Shown here piece after piece: positions 1 to 7,099 of a stretch of DNA of 10,757 nucleotides. The translations under genes were made by a program, and so were the position numbers. Every line of letters begins with the position of its first letter. Within the stretch, counting starts at the first letter, position 1. The notes beneath the pieces were generated by a model that was not told the DNA's origin, ran no database searches, and saw only the letters and a list, made by a program, of their open reading frames with translations. The stretch spans positions 1-10,757 of the forward strand of contig JAAMXP010002014.1 of the NCBI GenBank assembly GCA_019693395.1, given 5' to 3'. This DNA comes from Ettlia oleoabundans. Its lineage: Eukaryota > Chlorophyta > Chlorophyceae > Chlamydomonadales.

Positions 1-107
1 CCCTAAACCCTAAACCCTAAACCCTAAACCCTAAACCCTAAACCCTAAACCCTAAACCCTAAAACTAAAAACCCTAAACCCTAAACCCTAAACCCTAAAC
101 AAACCCT
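1..107. repeat. Telomere repeat array, (CCCTAAA)n, left chromosome end
   Basis: Nine perfect CCCTAAA units fill 1-63. A degenerate block (ACTAAAAA, 64-71) follows, then four more perfect units (72-99) and a frayed CAAACCCT end. On the other strand this is TTTAGGG running outward, the Arabidopsis-type telomere also known from several green algae. The C-rich strand in this orientation at base 1 is what a left chromosome end should show. An interstitial telomere tract at a contig break is the alternative; the array simply starts at the window edge, so this cannot be excluded. Confidence 0.95.
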
Positions 108-520
108 CGAAGCCCACATTGTACCGCATGCAACCAGTCGTCAATGGTGTCCCAGCGCTGCAGCAGCCCGCCCCGTCGGCTGGCATCAGTGGCGAATGTC
201 AGCCGACGGGATGCCACCTGTATGCAAAGGCCCAGCTGGGCTGGGGTTCCGTGCTGCTTGTTGTTGCTGGAAACGCGGCACCCATGGCAGCGGCGGCATG
301 GACGGGACCACCAAAGGTATTGCCGACAGGTGCATGCAGCGGCTGCGTAGGCAAAGGCAGCCCAGGTGGCTTGGTGGGACTGCTCTGCTGCTGCAGTGGC
401 TGCCAAAACTGCTGTGCAGCGCCAGGTGGCATGACACCGCAGCTGCCACCCGACACCATGAACTGCTGCTGCTTCTGCTGTCGGCTTGGAAGCTTTGTGT
501 GCAGCCAATGTGTGCCGGCA
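108..520. other. Telomere-adjacent stretch with no recognisable gene
   Basis: This CTG/CAG-rich stretch has long open frames on both strands (for example 119-706 on + and 859-95 on -). The translations are low-complexity Cys/Ala/Gln/His runs without a family motif. I looked in all three + frames for the N-terminal part of DNase II (a Cys followed by a V-D-W-W/F core, then a Y-x-Y-x-D stretch), which should precede the DNase II exon downstream, and did not find it. The stretch could hold an intron, a 5' UTR, or subtelomeric sequence joined to a broken gene. No tandem subtelomeric satellite is visible. Confidence 0.5.
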
Positions 521-2358
521 GCGCCTGACTCTAAGTCTCCAGAGGTGGTGATGAATGGATTGGCTGCCGGCCTGGAACCAGAGGAAGGGTGGGATGACTA
601 CAGCATGGTTTGGCTGGTACATTCCGTACCCCGCTGGCCCTGCCACGACCCTTCTTCCCCGTCTGGTTTGAGCAGGCAGGGCCTTTCCCAGATTCAAGCC
701 CGCTAGACAGACCGGGATCAGTCGTTTCTGTGGGTGTTGTTGCCGCGCCGGCAGCTGCCTGCCGTGCTGCAACAGGTGCAACATATGCAGGTGAGGGGCT
801 GGCTGGGTGGCACCTTTTCCTTCAGACCTGTTCTCCATGTGATGTTCTCCTTGCTGCATCGGCCTGCTGGCTGGACCTAAGTTGGCTCGCAGGCTGTTGC
901 CGCTGCGTGCGCTATCGAGAGCGGCGCTGCCTATCCAAAGCCACTAGCAGCAGCGGCAGCAGCCAAAGCAGCCAGATGCCTGCACCCGCCTGCCCGCCTG
1001 TGGTGCCTCTCTCTGCTCAATCAACCATCACCCAGCCCACACGGGTGGTCACTCCCGCCTAGTATGCAACCGAGTGCAAAGAACCCGGTACCCTTCCCAA
1101 CTGCAGGCCCTTGTATACTATGCTTCGGACGCGTGCATCTGGCCCCATCAGCCAAAGGATTACACCAAGGCATTGGGACGAGGGTTCCAGGCAGCTGACC
1201 TGGGGTAAGCAGCTGTCTGCCATCTGTGGCCGCTCTCCGGTGCAACTGCGAGTACTCTTCCCTGTCTCCTACCCCCAGCTTCTAGCATGCTTGCCTAGCC
1301 TGCCCTCCCGTTGCTGCTGCAGCGGCGGGCTGTGGCACCTAGCCAAGGCAAATGAACCAGAGGCGAACTTCTATGCAACGGTGGCAGCACGGTGTGGTGG
1401 GCGCTGGCTCGTGCGCACCAACCTTCGGCAGAACCAGGTGAGGGGGTGTACGGGTGGGCGGGTGGGTGCGTGGGGCGCCATTCACTCAACAGTCCGAAGG
1501 CGGTGAAAGGTGGAGATTCCTATCGGGTTGCAATGCATGGCTGAAGCCCACGTTAAAGCGCCTTGTCAATGAGTATTCTCACCGCAGTCCTTGAACCAAC
1601 TTGGATCCTTATTGACCGCTTGCGCCTCCACCCTGGTGCTGCAACGTAGGGTGAGGACGCCAAGTGCGCCTCCACCAGCACCATCATCAACATCACCACG
1701 CTGCGGGTGCCGGGTTTCGACCACGCACCGTATCAGTCTGGCAGCGAGCACGCCAAGCTGGCGGTGTGCGTGGGGCTGCGGCAGTCAGGTGTGTTGTGCC
1801 TGCTGTGGTTCCGAACTCCAAAATAGAAGCGTGACAGTGCTTTTATGCAGCCTGTTTCAGCCAGCTTAGCACTCCAGCAGGGTGACAACAGACTGCCTGA
1901 AAGGCCCACCGCCTTCAAATGGAGGAGCAATGCCTTTTACCTGCCTGCGTGCCTTCTGTGCCAGCCTGCCAGCCTTGCTGCCTGCCTGCACTGGGAGGTG
2001 ATTTCCACCCTCCTAGACTGAGCTTAAGCAGATAGATCGCACTGTATATTGAGCGGTAAGCCAGCACATCCGCCTCCCAGCTAATCCGCTCACCTAAACT
2101 TCCTTCCTGCCCATGTTGCTGTCTGATGCTTCCACTCGAGAAGTGCTGCTGAACTCTGCTAGACTTGCCCTGCAAATATTGACATGTTCCCCCCCATGTG
2201 GTGGGGCTGCAGACAACCCGCCGCGGCCACTAGTGATGGTGGGGGACCTGAACAACACCAAGCCGCAGTGGCGGCGCGGCGGAGGCGGGCTGGTGGTGCA
2301 GCATCCGCACCTGAGTGAGGTACTGCGGCTGATGGCCGTGGATGTGGGCACGCCCTGA
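521..2358 (+). pseudogene. DNase II (acid deoxyribonuclease)-like gene, N-terminus missing, frame disrupted
   Basis: DNase II cuts DNA at acidic pH, usually in lysosomes or vacuoles, using two His-x-Lys motifs of phospholipase-D type. Family landmarks appear in order. WLVHSVPRWP (611-640) matches the conserved WLVHSVPxFP. QSFLWVLL (719-742) matches YGQxxLCVS, and VYYASD (1113-1130) the VYxxxL block. CASTSTIINITTLRVPG (1662-1712) precedes EHAKL (1746-1760), the second HxK motif. VMVGDLN (2236-2256) and RRGGGG (2272-2289) match the C-terminal VGDxN...RGGG. Exons: about 521-790, 1107-1204, 1323-1437, about 1582-1788, 2213-2358 (TGA). Junctions 790/1107, 1204/1323 and 1788/2213 agree in phase. 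Lesions: frame changes at about 641-648 and 704-712, TAG at 1647-1649, a phase mismatch at 1437/1582, and DSK (527-535) where the first HxK is expected. About 115 N-terminal residues are unseen. Family assignment is strong; pseudogene status is inferred and could partly reflect assembly errors. Confidence 0.75.
1442..1475 (+). repeat. G-triplet cluster (G-quadruplex-capable) at start of a DNase II intron
   Basis: Directly after the CAG|GTGAGG donor at 1438, the intron carries five or six runs of three or more G within about 34 nt. This fits the G3+N1-7 quadruplex pattern on the sense strand. Whether it folds is not known from sequence. Confidence 0.5.
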
Positions 2359-2848
2359 ACTGTTATTAATATTATACAACTACCTGTTTTGAACTTCATC
2401 TATTGAATCACATTACTGTAGTTATGATTGCACTACCTTTTCCTGATGTGCATTTCCTGGCTTACATTTAAATAAGCCAATATTGGTCATTTCAACCCGG
2501 CAGAGGCACATGAGTGCAGTGGCGGCGTCTCATGTACACATGTGCACATTTTGACTGAGAAAAGGTATCGCTTTCTCGTGACGTAAAGGCGTTGCCTTCG
2601 TAGAGCACCAAATAATTTGCTGTCTGCTAGTTAAGGATAGGTGGGGGGGGCCATTCGGCGCACTTAGATGCACGGGTGTCCCGCCAGCGCTAACGCCACC
2701 CTGGCACCACCTCGCCTCGTGCAAAAGCGCGGCATGCGATCAAGCATTAATACTGTGCTAGCACTAGTGTGATGTAAGTGAGTGCGCCACCCACGGAAGG
2801 GGAGTGAGCCTACCAACATCTCACAGCTGGGAACTGCAAACGACGGGC
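2359..2848. promoter_or_regulatory. Intergenic region: DNase II 3' side and SnRK2 promoter/5' UTR
   Basis: No coding signal is seen in these 490 bases. The first 140 bases or so are clearly AT-richer than the surroundings. At 2477-2486 there is a perfect 10-bp palindrome, CCAATATTGG, containing CCAAT in both orientations; it could be a CCAAT-type promoter element for the downstream kinase but may be chance. I find no convincing TATA box close to the kinase start and no TGTAA signal well placed behind the DNase II stop. Confidence 0.45.
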
Positions 2849-5800
2849 ATGGCTGGCGATGAGACGGCGATTAATTACGGAGACAAGTATGAGTGGGTGA
2901 GGCGCTGCCGACACCCCACACCTAAGCGGGTGATTTGCAAGTACCTCGTTCCGGCCTTTGGCGCCGTCTTGCGCACACTGGCGACTCGTTGATACAAGAG
3001 AACTGTGCAGGTACGAGAGTTGGGCCAGGGCGCCTACGGCGTGGCCATGCTGATGCGAAACCGGGCGACGGGAGAGCTGGTTGCCGTCAAATTCATTGAA
3101 CGGGGCAGCCAGGTGCGACAGCCGTTAGGACTTGGAGCGGCGTGTCGGGACGGGTTCACCAGCTGATGAAGTTGCGGGGCAGCAGCAGCAGCAGCACTTG
3201 GGTGCCGCCAAGGCCGCCGCCAACGCTGCCTGTCGTGCCTGCTTCATTTAAATGATAAGTTGCACGCCCCATTAGCTGCAGATCAACCAGAACGTGCAGC
3301 GGGAAATCATGAACCACAAGCAGCTGTCAGGCCACACCAACATTGTGCAGTTTCGTGAGGTGGGGTGAACGCCCGCCAGTCTGGGGCTGGGGCATATGTG
3401 CACGGTCCTGTCCGACACGTCTTTCCCATGCCCACACATTTGAATTGGTTTTTGCGATAAGCAAATGCGCACACATTTCGATTGTCCCTTCCGTGCCGTG
3501 TAGGTCTTCCTCACACCCACCCACCTCGGCATAGCAATGGAGTACGCCAGCGGCGGCACGGTGTTTGAGCGTATTGCCAAGATGGCTCGCTTCAAGGAGG
3601 ACATTGCCCGCTACTTCTTCCAGCAGCTGGTGTGCGGCGTGGCATGGTGCCATCGTCAGGCGCGTGTTTGTTGATCACGTGGTTCGGCAGTCGTCTGGCG
3701 CTATTGTGGTGGTGGCGGCGGTGGGTGGTGGTGGGGTGTGTGCATGTGTGAGGGCTGCGCCGTGCTGCCCAACCGCTTGACCTCCTGCCCTCTGCCGCCA
3801 TCCTGCCCGCCTGCCTGCTTAGCCAACGCTTTGTTTCCCCAGAGGTGCAGGGAGTGTGTCACCGCGACTTGAAGCTTGAAAACACGCTGCTGGATGGCCG
3901 GGCGGCGCCACGAATAAAAATCTGCGATTTTGGATACAGCAAGGTAGGGAGCGCATCCGCCTGACAGACTCTTCTTTGCCAGTTGGCATAGCAGTACTGT
4001 TGCTGAAGCAGTGCAGTCGCTGTAGCTGAATAGTTGCTGTAGCAGTTTTAGGCAACGCAGCAGGTCCGCACATCGTGACAGGCAGCGCGGTTGTGTTGTG
4101 CTACACATATGCCCACCACGCTGTTTTTTTTTACTGACTTCCTTATAAATAATGTCCACATATGTAGCGGTTGGGCCTGCCGGGCCCTTGCATGCTTGCA
4201 AGCAGCCAGCCCTACACTGCTGCCACGCACATCAGCTCGCCCACAATTGTGCGCCTGCCTTCATGTGCAGTCAAATGCTACGGGCTCCTCCTTTAGAACA
4301 ACTGTCGGCACACCCGCCTATATTGCTCCCGAGGTGCGGCGGTTTTGATGGGAGAGGGTCATGTGGCGGATGTATGGGGTGTTGGTTGTGCCAGGGTGGG
4401 GCAGCGGGGGAGGCGTCTCATCGCTCCCGATGTGAAGCCCAGCTGCAATGGGGTGCTGTGGGGGGTCTGTGGGACCGCAACATATGTGTTAGCGTGTGGG
4501 CAGTGGCGGAAGCGGGGAGGTCAGGACAAGTGCTCCGTCAACAAAGCCCTCAATTCCTGCCGTCATTGGGTATTTGGGTCCGAGCACCACTCGCTTGAGT
4601 GGGTGGTTAGCTGGATGGAAGAATCCATGTTGCCGACTTTGGTCCTACTCGTAATGTGGTGGTTCCAGGCAGCAGTAACACCACTATTTGCGTGTTGCTG
4701 CCTTGTTGTGCTGTCCCTGCTGTGCTGCTGCCTGCAGGTGTTGTCCACAGGAGGGGTGAGTGCACAACCCAGGCTGCACCTCTTTGGAGCCGTTGTGTGG
4801 TTTGTGTGGCATGCACCCTCTTCAGCAAAGCACAGCAACTCAACTCAGTCAGCCAGCCAGTCAGCAAGCCAGCCACCCTTGGTTACCTCCCGTCCCGACT
4901 ATATTGCTGTTGGTAGTTACCGTGTTGCCATGCTGCTGCTCAACTTGGCTGCCTGCGTTCCACCTCGTCGACCCTCGTTCCACGGCGTTCCGCCTTCTTG
5001 CACTGCACCCTCCATTCCTCCTCACCCTCTGCAACATGACTTCAAGTTTGCTGGTGGTTACTGCTTTTCTCTGTGGTGTTAAACTCACGTATATTCTTGC
5101 CCTTTGCAGTATATGCCCAACCTCTGCTGTACATGCCCAACCTGTGCAGTACGACGGCAGGCTTGCTGATGTGTGGAGCTGCGGGGTGGCATTGTATGTG
5201 ATGCTGTCAGGCAGGTATCCCTTTGAGGACCCAGCAGATCCAGACAGCTGCGCCAAAATGATACAGGTGGGTGCAACTGCAATGTGGCAAGCAGGCACCC
5301 AACGATTTGGGTGGCGGCAGCCGTTCTGACATTTCACACGGGCAGGCAGCCCTCAACGTAGCCATTGCCGGCGTACCGACGCACGACCCTGCCCGCCGCC
5401 GCCCCCCCTCCCCCCCCCGCTACGCCGGCTCACCTTACCACCCAACACACTCAAGTCGCCCCCTTACAAGTACTGCTTGGTTTATTGTATCGTAATGCAG
5501 CGCATCTTGGCGGTACAGTACGAGCTGCCGCCAAATGTACTGCTGTCGGAGGGCTGCGTGGATCTGATACGGCGGATTTTCGTGGGTGATCCCAAGAAGA
5601 GGATAACCCTGGAGCAGATAAGGCAGCACCCTTGGTTCCTCAAAAACCTGCCACGAGAATGCCAGGTGAGTCAATGGTGTGCTGGGTGGCTGGCTGCTTT
5701 GCCGCCGCTTCGTGATTCCCTTGCTCTCTGCAGCCGGCTGCCTGCCTGCCTGTCTCTGCTGCAAGGGGATGAGCGCTGCTGCTGTGTGCTCCCTGCTCTT

Positions 5801-6523
5801 CTCCACCTGCGTGCCTGCCACCACTGCTGCCTGCCCGCTGCCACTGCCGCTGCTTCCGCGGATGGAGTAAGGCGGCGCTACTTTGTGACTCCTTCCCTCT
5901 TCTGCAATCTCCTGCCTGCCTGCCTGTCTGCCTGCCTGCCTGCCTGCCTGTCATTGCTGCAGGGGGATGGAGCGCTGCTGCGGTGTGACCCCCCTAGGCA
6001 GACAGACCAGGAAATTGAGGCGATCCTGGCAGCAGCGAGAGTGCCTGGCGTCCAGGCGCAAACGTTGGTAAGCTGCTGGCCCTGCTGCCACAAATGCATC
6101 TGGCTGCACTGCTGCGGCTGCCGCCGTCGGTGCTGCTGCTGCTGCCTTGTGTGCTTTTTCGTCTGGGAAGGAGTGCCTCACATTCCGTTGATCCGTGGCA
6201 TGGTTCTGTTTCTGCCCCCGAAGCAGCTGGGATAACGGGCTAGTGGCAGCGGTCACCACATGCGGAGGCTACACCGCTGGTCTGCAGCTGTCCCTGCGCA
6301 GGGCAGCCCGTTTGGTCAAGTCTGTATCTTGCGTTGGGTGCCGGTACAGACCTGTTCAAAATGAGTATCATGTCTTGCTTGTCTGCAGCATGCGCTACCC
6401 GGGCTGCAATCCAGCCTGCTCAGCAGCAACACCACCGGCCCCCCCGGCGGGCGGCTCACGCGAGAGGAGGTGATTGTGGAGGAGATGGCTGGCTTGGCGG
6501 AGGAAGATGGGTTCCTGGAATGA
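2849..6523 (+). CDS. SNRK2: SnRK2-family Ser/Thr protein kinase (11 exons, 359 aa)
   Basis: SnRK2 kinases are plant-lineage Ser/Thr kinases acting in osmotic-stress, nutrient and ABA signalling. Exons: 2849-2896, 3011-3112, 3282-3359, 3504-3659, 3851-3943, 4271-4333, 4738-4755, 5150-5266, 5501-5665, 5963-6067, 6389-6523 (TGA). Every exon is a multiple of three, so all introns are phase 0. Visible features: glycine loop GQGAYGVA (21-28), VAVK Lys43, helix-C Glu58 in QREIMNHK, catalytic [10 protein letters not shown] (Asp134), DFG (154-156), activation loop [12 protein letters not shown] (169-180), ADVWSCGV (192-199), and HPWFLKNLP at the lobe end. The [16 protein letters not shown] segment (exon 10) matches the SnRK2 regulatory helix. 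The C-terminus has Glu-rich residues rather than the Asp-rich tail of ABA-responsive land-plant members. ATG 2849 is the first in-frame ATG and gives the usual short leader before the kinase core. CDPK and SnRK3/CIPK are less likely: there are no EF-hands or NAF motif. Confidence 0.93.
3660..3850 (+). other. Probable GC-AG intron (intron 4 of the SnRK2 gene)
   Basis: The exon before ends in CAT CGT CAG and the intron would start GCGCGT, a GC donor. It ends at GTGCAG (3850). This gives [11 protein letters not shown], exactly the canonical spacing before the catalytic loop. The GT alternative (donor 3664, acceptor after 3842) is also in frame but inserts four residues (AQVQ) where kinases tolerate no length change. 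GC-AG is therefore preferred, though its flanks are not the strong consensus. Confidence 0.6.
4334..4737 (+). other. SnRK2 intron 6, with kinase-like remnant near its 5' end
   Basis: This 404-nt intron separates the APE exon from the micro-exon. Near its start, two adjacent reading frames encode FDGRG (about 4343-4357) and [11 protein letters not shown] (about 4359-4391), resembling the [14 protein letters not shown] of the real exon at 5150. At about 4411-4431 a frame reads LIAPDVK, resembling YIAPEVR at the preceding exon edge. These could be decayed copies of neighbouring exons or chance. Confidence 0.35.
4738..4755 (+). CDS. SNRK2: 18-nt micro-exon (exon 7) of the SnRK2 gene
   Basis: The exon is bounded by CCTGCAG before and GTGAGT after and encodes VLSTGG (residues 181-186). 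It is needed to bridge ...YIAPE (exon 6) and YDGRLADVW... (exon 8). SnRK2 proteins have exactly six residues here (of the EVLLRQE-YDG type), beginning Val-Leu as this exon does. Length, phase and sequence all fit. No other place in the 816 nt between exons 6 and 8 was seen to supply a V-L start with good splice sites. Confidence 0.85.
5107..5149 (+). repeat. Tandem duplication of the acceptor end of SnRK2 intron 7
   Basis: Two near-identical blocks of about 20 nt, GTATATGCCCAACCTCTGCT-like and GTACATGCCCAACCTGTGCA-like, lie back to back, each preceded by or ending in a GCAG. The upstream AG (5108-5109) would give an out-of-frame exon 40 nt longer; the downstream AG (5148-5149) gives the correct YDGRLADVW frame. 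Confidence 0.7.
5701..5985 (+). repeat. Imperfect direct duplication across intron 9 / exon 10 boundary of SnRK2
   Basis: Copy 1 (about 5701-5788) and copy 2 (about 5871-5985) share the order GCxGCGCTwCTTTGTGA-like, CTTCCCTC/CTTGCTCTCTGCA-like, a CCTG run, TGT...TTGCTGC, then GGGGATG-AGCGCTGCTGC-GTGTG. Copy 2 contains the used acceptor TGCAG (5958-5962) and the start of exon 10. In copy 1 the acceptor has become GCAAG and a G is lost, so the copied exon start reads in another frame. CCTG tetranucleotides at 5911-5950 account for most of the length difference. Confidence 0.65.
5911..5950 (+). repeat. CCTG tetranucleotide microsatellite
   Basis: About ten CCTG units with a single TCTG interruption, ending just before the polypyrimidine stretch and acceptor of SnRK2 intron 9. 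A shorter CCTG run sits at the same place in the upstream duplicate copy. Confidence 0.85.
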
Positions 6524-6766
6524 TAGTCGAGTTTGAGTTTCCCACGCTTGACTTGTGCAGTCAGAGTGGGTTGTGTTTGTGGAACGAGGTATACCGCCTC
6601 TCTTCAAGCTCTGCAGCTGAGAACTTGGACCGCACATGTATCTGTCTGCCTTTGACTTTACACACCTTGTAGGTCTTACACACTTTGCTGTGCTCCCCCT
6701 TGCGTTTAGGTGCTTGCTTTCTGCTCCCATTCGGCCTCGGCTTGCTCCTGTTTTATTTCCGCCCGC

Positions 6767-6771
6767 TGTAA
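6767..6771 (+). terminator. TGTAA polyadenylation signal for SnRK2
   Basis: TGTAA is the usual poly(A) signal of Chlamydomonas-type green algae. This copy lies 244 nt after the SnRK2 stop and before the next gene; no other TGTAA was noticed between 6524 and 7099. Confidence 0.55.
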
Positions 6772-7099
6772 TTCCGCTGCTTCCAGTTTGGCAGTTGTGT
6801 CACACAACACACAATCAGGATCAAAATACGATCTCAATGGTTTTCTGGAAACAGGCAACGGGTAAAAGTCTCCGTATACGGCGTGGAGAGGCGGCGGCAG
6901 CCGTGCTGCGGTGCATGCGTCACCAGCCGCCGCAGCAGAGCGCCGCCATAGCGCGCGTAGCAGGGGCGGGGCATTGTGATGCGTGGCCCCCGGATTCCGC
7001 GAATCTTGAAGACTTACCGCATGGAGAACCGTCCTGAGGGTGGCCTCCCCCACGGCGGCCCTTATGGCGGGGGCATAATGGCCAGCTGAACCCTACCGC
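6772..7099. promoter_or_regulatory. Upstream region of the MSL channel gene
   Basis: No conserved protein is recognised here. The second half is very GC-rich (CGGCGG, GCCGCCGC) as in algal promoters and 5' leaders. A 22-codon ATG frame (7021-7089) stops 10 nt before the chosen main start. An upstream exon cannot be excluded, but TAA at 7076-7078 closes the frame leading into ATG 7100. Confidence 0.4.
7021..7089 (+). CDS. Possible upstream ORF (22 codons) in the MSL 5' leader
   Basis: ATG at 7021 opens a 22-codon Gly/Pro-rich frame starting MENRPEGG and ending TGA at 7087-7089, just before the MSL ATG at 7100 in another frame. It could be a translation-regulating uORF. It could also be the true N-terminus separated from the main frame by a small indel, since residues beyond the TAA in the main frame (AEPYR before M) also look protein-like. 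No homology is claimed. Confidence 0.3.
   Translation: MENRPEGGLPHGGPYGGGIMAS

Noticed and set aside
95..859. 254-codon open frame on the minus strand next to the telomere
   Set aside because: It is low-complexity, has no family motif, and lies antisense to the DNase II motifs on the + strand. GC-rich algal DNA readily gives such open frames.
2213..2358. VMVGDLN first read as a retrotransposon endonuclease (EEP) GDxN motif, possibly a telomere-associated LINE
   Set aside because: The RRGGGG after it and the HAK motif and NIT...VPG upstream match the DNase II C-terminus. No reverse transcriptase motif or poly(A) tail is seen.
2773..2777. TGTAA as polyadenylation signal for DNase II
   Set aside because: It lies 415 nt after the stop and only about 70 nt before the SnRK2 ATG, so it is poorly placed.
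2804..2848. N-terminal extension of SnRK2 starting at 2804
   Set aside because: The codon there is GTG, not ATG. The first in-frame ATG is 2849, and the kinase leader is of normal length from it.
4904..4925. DYIAVGSY frame resembling the kinase AYIAPE motif
   Set aside because: Only three or four residues match and nothing around it supports a duplicated exon.
4345..5082. 245-codon + strand open frame across the middle of the kinase gene
   Set aside because: It reads through SnRK2 introns 6 and 7. Apart from the micro-exon and the short kinase-like remnant it has no recognisable content.
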